Notes under the pieces: generated by a model
Databases searched by the model: none
What the model was told of the DNA's origin: nothing
The model's input: only the letters and a program-made list of their open reading frames with translations
DNA from: Moritella yayanosii
Lineage (GTDB): Bacteria > Pseudomonadota > Gammaproteobacteria > Enterobacterales > Moritellaceae
Length of the DNA stretch: 64,000 nt
Reading direction: 5' to 3'
Assembly: GCF_900465055.1 (NCBI RefSeq)
Contig: NZ_LS483250.1
Coordinates: forward strand, 4,340,001-4,404,000
Part shown: positions 56,419-64,000 of the stretch, in pieces
How the letters are laid out: the number at the start of each line of letters is the position of its first letter
How positions within the stretch are numbered: the first letter of the stretch is position 1
Made by a program: the position numbers and the translations under genes

Positions 56419-57111
56419 TTAGTGTTTAACAATATCTTTCGCGTTAGCTTGGAAATATTTAATAAGAATTTCAAGGTCTTCTTCTGATATGTCGGTGCGT
56501 TCACCCATGCCTTTCGCAACTGGACCCCAAGCGTTGACGGTGAAATGATTCGCGCCAATTTTGGCGTGACAACCCGAGCAGTACACCGTATCTAGCTGCT
56601 CTGCATAGTTCCATAAAGGCGCGATATCATTAAGGACTTGAGCGTCAATATCCGCAATCAGGCTCGCTGTACGCCAGTGGTTACCATATTCATCTTCTTT
56701 GAAAGCACCGACCGTTAATGCGGCTTGACCTTGCTGAGTTAACGTCGCGACAATTGCACGTTGACCGTTACCGACATACAACACTTTTTCTGCACCTTGC
56801 ATCTGATAAGCGTCAATTTGAACTGTTCTGCGGGTCTCATTGGTTTCAATCACAGTTAATTTAGTCGCCGGATTGATCATGCCGAAATCGCCCATCGCGA
56901 TGGCTGCAATAGGATAAACTACGGTCGCGGTATTGTTTGTTTCTGCAGTTTTAACGAGTAAGTTATCAAATGCCTCACTGCCCATTTCAGCCTCTGGTGG
57001 GAAATGCGCAACACCTTGGTATTCTTCATAAGGGATCCCGCCCAATGTTAACCAGCCGAACCCTATGGCAACAAATAAACTAGCTACTAAATAGCGTCTT
57101 TTCATTTTCAT
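56419..57111 (-). CDS. Monoheme c-type cytochrome, TorC C-terminal-like
   Basis: 230 residues with an N-terminal signal anchor (YLVASLFVAIGFGWLTL), a region with alternating strands, and one heme site CSGCH near residue 183. KIGANHFTVNAWGPVAKGM follows, the order seen in the C-terminal domain of TorC where the heme passes electrons to TorA. The NapC/NirT-like tetraheme part of TorC is absent. It therefore needs another quinol oxidase partner or accepts electrons elsewhere. It is upstream of torA in the same direction. Confidence 0.8.
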   Translation of the reverse strand: MKMKRRYLVASLFVAIGFGWLTLGGIPYEEYQGVAHFPPEAEMGSEAFDNLLVKTAETNNTATVVYPIAAIAMGDFGMINPATKLTVIETNETRRTVQIDAYQMQGAEKVLYVGNGQRAIVATLTQQGQAALTVGAFKEDEYGNHWRTASLIADIDAQVLNDIAPLWNYAEQLDTVYCSGCHAKIGANHFTVNAWGPVAKGMGERTDISEEDLEILIKYFQANAKDIVKH

Positions 57112-57269
57112 CTCGATATAACAACATAATAATTTTATTAAATGCTATATTACTTAGTAGGTAGGTGTTTTGATGTGTATCAATGCTATGTTATTGTTTA
57201 ACATGCCTCTGTACCTGACTCAGGTTCGGTCTACACTGATAGCTATCAAATAATTAGAAAAGGATTAGT

Positions 57270-59354
57270 ATGCAGTTTTCGAGTATTAAGATACAAATTA
57301 TGTTGTTTGGCGGTGCCAGCTTACTTGCGGTAACCGCATCAATGGCTGGTTACAGTTATTACAGCAGCGATAATATCAGTCAAGAGTTGGAAGAATTAGT
57401 CTTACATAATGCTGAAAATATATTGAAACAAAACCTAAGTCTGTCTGCTCAGGTTGAAGCTAATAAAATTAATATGGCGTTTAACCAGGCGATGGACTTA
57501 ACAATCAGTTACACGTCAGCCTTTAGTAAAGAAGATCCGCAAGTATCACGTCAAGGTGTCATTCAATTATTAGAGAACACGTTAAATAACACGCCAAACA
57601 TTATAGGCATTTATACCGGTTGGGAGGTGAATAAATTTGATGGTCAGGCAAACAGTTATACTACTGATAAATATTCACAATCAAATGGTGAATTTAGCCC
57701 GTATTTTAATCGTTCAGCGACTGGTGAAGTGTCTTCGGAAGCTACATATCCTTTCTATGAAACTAATATGACAGAAACGGGGATCCGCGAATCAGAGTGG
57801 TATTTATGCCCAATGGAAACCAAACAAGCCTGTGTGATTGACCCGGCAAGTTATGATATCCAAGGTGTATCAACACTAATGAGTTCGTTTGTTGCTCCGG
57901 TAATGCGTAACGGCGAATATGTGGGAATGTTCGGCGTCGATTATTCGCTTAACTTCTTGCAATCTTTGGCAACAGATACCGCTAAAAACCTGATGTCGGG
58001 TCAGTCGCGAGTCATTATTTTAAGCTCGTCTGGCATTGTCAGTGCCGATAGCAGCGAGCCAGCGAACATTGGTAAAAAGGTGGCAGATACGCCGTTACAA
58101 GAGGTTATTACTTCTCGTAGTGTCGGTGAAACTGTCGTTAATGGTAACGATCTGATTGCAACCGCGGGCTTTAAGACAACAGGCACCAATAAACAGTGGG
58201 AAGTAATTGTTATTGTTCCGGAGGATGTTGCGCTAGCCAATGCCCAAGACATTGTGAATACCATTCATGCGCGTTTTTCTGACAATGTAACCGTACAGAT
58301 GGGGGTTGGTTTAATTGCTGGCCTGCTTGGTTTGATTTTGATGTGGTTTGTGTCGCTATCTATTGCTTCACCAATTAATGTGTTGGTTTCGCGTGTCAAA
58401 GCATTGACTCAGTCGGGTGGTGATTTAACTCAACATATTGATATTGATCGTAAAGATGAAACGGGTCAGTTGGCAAACCACCTAAACACCTTTATTGCCG
58501 ATGTTCGAGGTATTGTGACGGGTATTGCAGGTACGGTTGGTTCATTAAGTAAGAGTGTATCAGCGACTGCAGAAGCGGCGACACAGAATCAATCACAGTT
58601 CATGGCTCAGCGACTGGAAATCGAACAGGTGGTCACGGCAACCAGTGAGATGTCATCTACTGCTCACAGTGTATCTGATAATGCCCAGGAAACGGCAAGT
58701 GCCGTGTTGCTCACCCAGCAATCGGTGAGTCGAGGGCAGGAGGTGGTTGGCGCGAATGCCGAAGGCTTGCGTGAGCTTGCCAGCAATGTGGTCGATGCTA
58801 CTCAAAAGATTGAGGCGCTTGAAAAGAAAACCAATGACATTGGCTGTATATTGGAAGTGATCCGAAATATTTCTGAGCAAACGAACCTACTGGCATTGAA
58901 TGCTGCGATTGAAGCTGCCCGTGCGGGTGAACAAGGCCGAGGCTTTGCCGTGGTTGCTGACGAAGTAAGAAACTTAGCAACCAAGACCGCAGATTCGACG
59001 AAAGAAATTCAGCAAATGATAGACGGCCTGCGGACAAGTAGTAAGCAAGCCGTTGACACAATGCAGATGAACCGAGAATTGAGTAATAAATGTATGTCGC
59101 ATGCTGAAGAGGCGGTGAAAGCCCTTGATGAAGTGAGCGTGCAGAGCGGTAAGATCCAAGATATGGCGTATCAGATTGCTGGTGCAGCCGAAGAGCAAGC
59201 CACCGTTACCGAAGAAGTTAACCGTAGTATTGTGGCGATTAACGATGCTGCGGAAAATATCGGTAAAGGTTCGAAAATGGCGCAGGAAGAAAGTAATAGA
59301 GTTGCGGGATATACGAACGATGTAAGTGACAAAATTAATCGCTTTAAATATTAG
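57270..59354 (+). CDS. Methyl-accepting chemotaxis protein
   Basis: 694 residues. TM helix at ~10-30, dCache-type periplasmic domain (~35-345, with [26 protein letters not shown]), TM, HAMP (~360-415) and the signalling domain with the conserved tip [37 protein letters not shown]. The ligand is unknown. It is divergent from the torC-like/torA pair, so an N-oxide or respiratory cue is a reasonable guess, nothing more. Confidence 0.92.
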   Translation: MQFSSIKIQIMLFGGASLLAVTASMAGYSYYSSDNISQELEELVLHNAENILKQNLSLSAQVEANKINMAFNQAMDLTISYTSAFSKEDPQVSRQGVIQLLENTLNNTPNIIGIYTGWEVNKFDGQANSYTTDKYSQSNGEFSPYFNRSATGEVSSEATYPFYETNMTETGIRESEWYLCPMETKQACVIDPASYDIQGVSTLMSSFVAPVMRNGEYVGMFGVDYSLNFLQSLATDTAKNLMSGQSRVIILSSSGIVSADSSEPANIGKKVADTPLQEVITSRSVGETVVNGNDLIATAGFKTTGTNKQWEVIVIVPEDVALANAQDIVNTIHARFSDNVTVQMGVGLIAGLLGLILMWFVSLSIASPINVLVSRVKALTQSGGDLTQHIDIDRKDETGQLANHLNTFIADVRGIVTGIAGTVGSLSKSVSATAEAATQNQSQFMAQRLEIEQVVTATSEMSSTAHSVSDNAQETASAVLLTQQSVSRGQEVVGANAEGLRELASNVVDATQKIEALEKKTNDIGCILEVIRNISEQTNLLALNAAIEAARAGEQGRGFAVVADEVRNLATKTADSTKEIQQMIDGLRTSSKQAVDTMQMNRELSNKCMSHAEEAVKALDEVSVQSGKIQDMAYQIAGAAEEQATVTEEVNRSIVAINDAAENIGKGSKMAQEESNRVAGYTNDVSDKINRFKY

Positions 59355-59480
59355 ATTGATGACTTAGTTCAGGGGCAGATGTCAAATATCGAAAACGCTC
59401 TAACCAACATGCTTTAACACAGTTGTTTGTAGTTTAAATGAGGGCTAAGTTTGAGGAGAAACATGGTTCTGATTCAGGCG

Positions 59481-59511
59481 AAAAAAAAGAGCTATTTATA
59501 GCTCTTTTTTT
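59481..59511. terminator. Bidirectional terminator
   Basis: AAAAAAGAGCT...AGCTCTTTTTT between the convergent chemotaxis and crr genes; T tracts on both strands. Confidence 0.9.
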
Positions 59512-59533
59512 GCATACTTAAAGTGATGAATAA

Positions 59534-60046
59534 TTAGTTTTTAATTACTTTAAGAACAATAGTTTCGCCTAGTTTAACTGAACCAGAGAATTTCTCCATG
59601 CTCTTAATTTCATCCATGTTTGAGATGATGCAAGGCGTGATTACTGATTTAGCTTTTGCCTTCAATAATTCAAGATCGAATTCAATGATAGTTTCACCAG
59701 CCTTGATATGTTGACCTTCTTCAGCGATACGAGTGAAGCCTTCACCGCGTAATTCAACTGTATCTAAACCGAAGTGAACGAGAATTTCTAGGCCTTCGTC
59801 TGAACGAATTGCGAATGCGTGGTTAGTTTCGTAAATTTTTACGATCTCACCTGTTACTGGTGCAACTAGCTTGTTACCAGTTGGGTTGATAGCGATACCA
59901 TCACCAACAATTTTTTCAGCAAAGATAACATCTGGCACATCTTCGATAGCAACGATTTCACCGGCAAGTGGAGAAACAATGTGTAACGTATTGCTGTCTT
60001 TACTGTCGTCTGAAACCAGTTTTTTTAATTTATCGAATAATCCCAT
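59534..60046 (-). CDS. crr: PTS glucose-specific EIIA
   Basis: 170 residues (E. coli 169). Active-site His near 91 (LVHFGLDTVEL) and the supporting His in NHAFAIRS; N-terminal MGLFDKLKKLVSDD amphipathic helix. It transfers phosphate from HPr to EIICB and signals to adenylate cyclase and permeases. Third gene of the pts operon, 120 bases after ptsI with its own ribosome-binding site. Confidence 0.95.
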   Translation of the reverse strand: MGLFDKLKKLVSDDSKDSNTLHIVSPLAGEIVAIEDVPDVIFAEKIVGDGIAINPTGNKLVAPVTGEIVKIYETNHAFAIRSDEGLEILVHFGLDTVELRGEGFTRIAEEGQHIKAGETIIEFDLELLKAKAKSVITPCIISNMDEIKSMEKFSGSVKLGETIVLKVIKN

Positions 60047-60166
60047 TTTTAACTCCTAGAATTTGGTAGACATAGTCATTGGTCATGAACGAGTACATAA
60101 CCAATGACTTTACGTTGTTATCATAACATTATCTGTCGAGATTTGATGCTATGACAACTGAATTAA

Positions 60167-61894
60167 TTAGCAAGCCGCGCGCTGTTTAGTGAACTGAGCC
60201 ACTAACTCTACTATTTCGCCTGCTGTTGCACAGCTTAATGCTTGGTCTGCTAACAGTTTAACGTCTGCGAAATTAGCATTACGAATTGTTTTCTTCACTT
60301 TAGGAATTGAAATGCCGCTCATCGAGAACTCATCTAAGCCCATACCGAGTAATAGCAGTGTTGCCGTTTCGTCACCCGCAAGTTCACCACACATACCTGT
60401 CCACTTGCCTGCAGCATGTGCAGCGTCGATAACCTGCTTAATCAGCGTTAGTACTGCAGGTGTCATTGGGTTATACAGGTCTGAGATCATCTCGTTACCA
60501 CGGTCTACCGCGAGTGTGTATTGCGTCAAATCGTTAGTACCAATACTGAAGAAGTCGACTTCTTTAATAAGGTGATGCGCAATTGCTACAGCTGCTGGCG
60601 TTTCTATCATTACACCTGTTTCGATTGCGTCATCAAAAGCGAGACCTTCAGCGGTTAGTTCCGCCTTCAGCGTCGTCATAATGTCCTTAAGTTGACGTAC
60701 TTCTTCTACAGAAATAATCATCGGGAACATAATACGGACTTTACCAAATGCAGAGGCACGTAAGATAGCGCGTAGCTGTGGATTCATTATTTCTGGACGG
60801 TCGAAACAGATTCGGATCGCGCGCCAACCCAAGAATGGGTTCATTTCTTTTGGTAAGTTTAGATATGGTAGGTCTTTATCGCCACCAATATCCATCGTAC
60901 GAATGATCACGCTTTGGCCATTCATGCTTTCTGCAACTGCTTTGTATGCTTCGAACTGTTCATCTTCAGTTGGTAAGCTATCGCGATCCATAAATAGGAA
61001 TTCGGTACGGTAAAGACCAACGCCTTCGCCGCCGTTACGAATTACACCTGCACAGTCTTTTACTGTACCCACATTGCCACACACTTCTACGTGGTGACCA
61101 TCTAGTGTAATTGCAGGTAAGTCTTTCATTTTAAGCAGCTCAGTTTTGTCAGCAAGGTACTGTGCTTTAATTGCTTTGTATTCATTGATGACGTCTTCTG
61201 ATGGATTAACAATAACGTTATTGTTAATGGCATCTAGAATAACGAAGTCACCTGATTTGACGAGTTCAGTTACGTTGCCTGTACCAACAATCGCAGGAAG
61301 TTCTAATGAACGTGCCATGATTGATGTATGTGCAGTACGGCCACCTAAGTCAGTCACAAAACCTAAGATCTTATCTAGGTTAATCTGTGCTGTTTCTGAC
61401 GGTGTTAAATCGCTGGCGATTAGAATCACTTGTTCTTTGATTGCGCTTAGTGAAACCATTTCCATGCCGAGGGCATTTTTTACGATACGGTTACCGATAT
61501 CACGGAAATCTGCAGCGCGTTCTCTTAAATACGGGTCGTCTAATGCAGCCATCATTTCAGCATTTTCTTCAATGATGCTGTGAATTGCAAAATCTGCCGA
61601 TACTTTATTTTTTTTAATAAAGGTTACGATATCTTCTTCGAGCTCTTCGTCTTCGAGTAACATCATGTGTCCTTCGAAGATTTCAGCTTTCTCGTCGCCA
61701 AATGTTTGGCGTGCCATTTCCGTGATAGCTTCAAGCTGTATAGCAGACTTATCCCTAGCAGCTAAAAAGATAGCTATTTGTTCATCGATCTGTGCAGTTT
61801 CAATAGTTTGTTTATTAAGTACAATTGCTTCATTAATGAATAATTGTGCTTTACCAAAAGCAATACCTGGTGAGGCGAGAATGCCTGATATCAT
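60167..61894 (-). CDS. ptsI: PTS enzyme I
   Basis: 575 residues, as in E. coli. [21 protein letters not shown] with the phospho-His near 189, [21 protein letters not shown], and the C-terminal PEP-binding barrel with GMCGELAGD. It takes phosphate from PEP and passes it to HPr. Follows ptsH by 48 bases. Confidence 0.97.
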   Translation of the reverse strand: MISGILASPGIAFGKAQLFINEAIVLNKQTIETAQIDEQIAIFLAARDKSAIQLEAITEMARQTFGDEKAEIFEGHMMLLEDEELEEDIVTFIKKNKVSADFAIHSIIEENAEMMAALDDPYLRERAADFRDIGNRIVKNALGMEMVSLSAIKEQVILIASDLTPSETAQINLDKILGFVTDLGGRTAHTSIMARSLELPAIVGTGNVTELVKSGDFVILDAINNNVIVNPSEDVINEYKAIKAQYLADKTELLKMKDLPAITLDGHHVEVCGNVGTVKDCAGVIRNGGEGVGLYRTEFLFMDRDSLPTEDEQFEAYKAVAESMNGQSVIIRTMDIGGDKDLPYLNLPKEMNPFLGWRAIRICFDRPEIMNPQLRAILRASAFGKVRIMFPMIISVEEVRQLKDIMTTLKAELTAEGLAFDDAIETGVMIETPAAVAIAHHLIKEVDFFSIGTNDLTQYTLAVDRGNEMISDLYNPMTPAVLTLIKQVIDAAHAAGKWTGMCGELAGDETATLLLLGMGLDEFSMSGISIPKVKKTIRNANFADVKLLADQALSCATAGEIVELVAQFTKQRAAC

Positions 61895-61942
61895 AACCTT
61901 TCCTTACTTCAATACAAAAAATACGTTAATAACGGATGGGGT

Positions 61943-62200
61943 TTATTCTAAAACATCCATAAGAGCAACGAGTGCTTCAACAGCCGCTTGTTCGTCAGTA
62001 CCTTCAGCAGAAATAGTCATCGTTACACCTTTAGAAAGGCCTAACGTTTGTAGTTTAAATAAGCTTGTAGCACTTGCAGATTTACCGCTAGCTTCAACTG
62101 AGACTTTTGATTCGAATTCTTTTGCTTTTTTTACAAAAAGAGCAGCTGGGCGAGTGTGAAGACCGTTTGGTGCGATAATGACAACTGATTTTTGGTACAT
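61943..62200 (-). CDS. ptsH: PTS phosphocarrier HPr
   Basis: 85 residues. Active His15 in NGLHTRPAA and the regulatory Ser46 region [15 protein letters not shown]. First gene of the pts operon; the promoter must lie in 62201-62459, which also contains an AAAGGAGGAAAG sequence but no gene. Confidence 0.97.
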   Translation of the reverse strand: MYQKSVVIIAPNGLHTRPAALFVKKAKEFESKVSVEASGKSASATSLFKLQTLGLSKGVTMTISAEGTDEQAAVEALVALMDVLE

Positions 62201-62459
62201 GACTTTTCCTTAAAATAATGATTCTAAAAATAGTATTTAACTATCACTATAACCATAAGTGTAATCTAATTTTACAGAGTAAAATAACTTTTTTTAATTA
62301 AATCTATGGTTACAGATCATGTTTTCGTAAGTTATACGACAAAACAATGCGATATAAGTATATTACCCCTAATTAAGGCCTGTGTTGTAGTTTAATTACA
62401 ACAAAAGGAGGAAAGTGTGACGGCTATCAACCCATAGAAATAAAGTGGCTTGTATAAAA

Positions 62460-62481
62460 AAAAGCCGCTAGTGCGGCTTTT
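62460..62481 (-). terminator. cysK terminator
   Basis: AAAAGCCGC / GCGGCTTTT stem followed by a T run on the minus strand, 65 bases past the cysK stop. Confidence 0.85.
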
Positions 62482-62545
62482 GTTAATCTTGTTAATTTAT
62501 TGTAAATGTAAGACTGCGGTTGTAACTATGACAATATGGTTGAGA

Positions 62546-63514
62546 CTATTGTTGGAGCTCTTGCTCAGTAAATACGTCTTCAAATAGCGCTGTACTTAAA
62601 TAACGTTCACCTGATGATGGTAAGATTACAACGATATTTTTATCAGCGAATTCTGGTAATGCAGCTAAACGTGCTGCGGCAACAACCGCTGCACCGGAAG
62701 AAATACCTGCTAAGATACCTTCTTCTTTCATTAGACGTTGTGCCATTTCGATAGAGTCTTCGTTTGATACTAGCTCGACACGGTCAACCATTTCTAAATC
62801 TAGGTTACCAGGAATGAAGCCCGCACCAATACCCTGGATCTTATGTGGACCAGGCGTTAATGCTTCACCGGCTTTCGCTTGGGTAATAACGGGTGAGTTC
62901 GTTGGCTCAACGGCAACAGATACTAAGTCTTTACCTTTTTTTAGTTTAATGTAACGGCTTACACCAGTGATCGTACCACCCGTACCGACACCGGATACGA
63001 GTACATCAATTTGACCGTCAGTTGCTTCCCAGATTTCAGGACCCGTTGTTTGTTCATGGATCGCTGGGTTAGCCGGGTTTTCAAACTGTTGTAATAAAAT
63101 CGTTGTTTCAGGGTTTGCGTCACGAATTTCAGTGGCTTTATCAATCGCGCCTTTCATGCCTTTAGCGCCATCGGTTAATACGAGGTTCGCACCTAATGCT
63201 TTAAGCAGTTTACGACGCTCAAGGCTCATCGTGTCTGGCATTGTTAATGTGAGTTTATAACCACGAGCAGCGGCAACAAATGCTAACGCAATACCGGTAT
63301 TACCACTTGTTGGCTCAACGATATCAATGCCTTTTTTTAAGAGACCGTCTTTTTCTGCTTGCCAGATCATGTTGGCACCGATACGGCATTTAACACTCGC
63401 GCTTGGATTACGGCTTTCTATTTTTGCAAATACGTTGCCTGTCGTCACACGGTTTAAACGCACTAGCGGTGTATTACCAATTGAAAAGCTGTTGTCTTGT
63501 AAAATTTGGCTCAT
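62546..63514 (-). CDS. cysK: Cysteine synthase A
   Basis: 322 residues. PLP lysine in [14 protein letters not shown] (near residue 42), TSGNTG phosphate loop, [14 protein letters not shown] and GISSGAA. It makes cysteine from O-acetylserine and sulfide. The gene order cysK-ptsH-ptsI-crr is the gammaproteobacterial standard, on one strand here but with a terminator after cysK. Confidence 0.96.
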   Translation of the reverse strand: MSQILQDNSFSIGNTPLVRLNRVTTGNVFAKIESRNPSASVKCRIGANMIWQAEKDGLLKKGIDIVEPTSGNTGIALAFVAAARGYKLTLTMPDTMSLERRKLLKALGANLVLTDGAKGMKGAIDKATEIRDANPETTILLQQFENPANPAIHEQTTGPEIWEATDGQIDVLVSGVGTGGTITGVSRYIKLKKGKDLVSVAVEPTNSPVITQAKAGEALTPGPHKIQGIGAGFIPGNLDLEMVDRVELVSNEDSIEMAQRLMKEEGILAGISSGAAVVAAARLAALPEFADKNIVVILPSSGERYLSTALFEDVFTEQELQQ

Positions 63515-63985
63515 GGGATTTCCCTATATGAATGAATACTCGTAACTTGGGTATATAATTTACTAACTTATTGCTTAAGCATACTGATTAGTTTGAAAAT
63601 TGAAAATGCTCTTTTGTTATATCGTTAGGTTCTAAAATGATAAGAGTCTATAGCGATTAGTTATGCATCGTGTTTAACTTCTCTTTTTGCCACAAATTAT
63701 AAACCATTAACTTGTGAGCCTATGGTATTGAGTCAACTATATATATAGACCAAATTAGCGGGATTAGTTCCTTCTTGTATATGATAATTTAGCGTTTGCT
63801 CCGTTTTTATAACTCACGAATTTAGTTACAAGGTGTAATTTTTTTCATTTTTGTCGGACTCGCAGCTAGATCTGGTTAACTGTTTGCTTTAGTTTAGTGC
63901 TTTCTGTATCCCAATTTAGCGGATAGTGACTATGCATATAAGTGATGAAAGGACTGTGTGCAACGAGTTGCTAAAGGACAATGTA
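63515..63985. other. Intergenic region upstream of cysK
   Basis: About 470 bases without a gene. A GTAACTTGGGTATATAA half-site of the intergenic repeat family lies at about 63542. Confidence 0.45.
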
Positions 63986-64000
63986 ATGAGTAATGTAGTA
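63986..64000 (+). CDS. Start of a gene leaving the window
   Basis: ATG at 63986 with AAAGGA seven bases before it; the first five codons (MSNVV) are visible. The product cannot be named. Confidence 0.35.

Noticed and set aside
1-64000. CRISPR array, rRNA or tRNA genes
   Set aside because: No regularly spaced repeats and no recognisable tRNA cloverleaf or rRNA sequence were seen.

Overview
The window looks like chromosomal DNA of a cold-water marine gammaproteobacterium. Moritella or a near relative in the Alteromonadales/Vibrionales is my guess from gene content; I could not run a search. Pointers are the AT-rich sequence, the cysK-ptsH-ptsI-crr block, torA with a monoheme cytochrome, argO/argP, guaC, yaeP, a Fur-controlled ferric-siderophore uptake locus and a relic of a chromosomal qnr gene.

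Layout. 1-3.4 kb is a mosaic of duplicated scraps: a voltage-sensor helix fused to the tail of another gene, lipoprotein fragments, a guaC 3' end and a truncated yaeP. 3.46-11.94 kb is one minus-strand operon that I read as a pearlin-type (3-thiaglutamate-like) biosynthetic pathway. It holds a 43-residue scaffold peptide, a LanB-like tRNA-dependent ligase, an MNIO/DUF692 oxidase with its partner, a CmoA-like carboxy-SAM synthase, a second SAM-type transferase, an M50 protease and an MFS exporter. 12-19.4 kb carries an IS110-family transposase, a qnr-like gene broken by an IS66 element that is flanked by an exact-length 154-bp direct repeat, intact yaeP and a small lipoprotein. 19.4-26.6 kb is siderophore utilisation: reductase-like SIP, ABC importer and TonB receptor, with Fur boxes. 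26.8-31.7 kb is a second wreckage zone: an intact IS1634-type element with target duplication, remnants of IS1595, IS66 and IS605/TnpB elements, a frameshifted AraC regulator, a cupin and a lipoprotein.

31.7-64 kb is mostly ordinary chromosome. It holds guaC; an ornithine cyclodeaminase with two guanidino/ureido hydrolases and a TetR regulator (arginine to citrulline to ornithine to proline is the inferred flow); dapE; an ArsC/Spx-like protein; a HAD phosphatase; a truncated gltS; a Cache-HAMP-GGDEF-EAL protein; a VOC protein; a Cys-rich winged-helix regulator; rsuA; azoR; a LysR regulator; argO/argP; an Lpd-like flavoprotein; an RpiB-like isomerase; a TnpB element; torA and a cytochrome; a chemotaxis receptor; crr-ptsI-ptsH; and cysK.

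The most interesting system is the 3.46-11.94 kb operon. Its peptide gene (8946-9077, minus strand) is short and easily missed. It has a strong ribosome-binding site, no cysteine and a C-terminal Ala, and a perfect hairpin follows it. This fits a scaffold to which an amino acid is added, modified and then released. The repeated-fragment architecture at both IS-rich zones suggests that guaC/yaeP-neighbourhood sequences have been copied and reshuffled several times.
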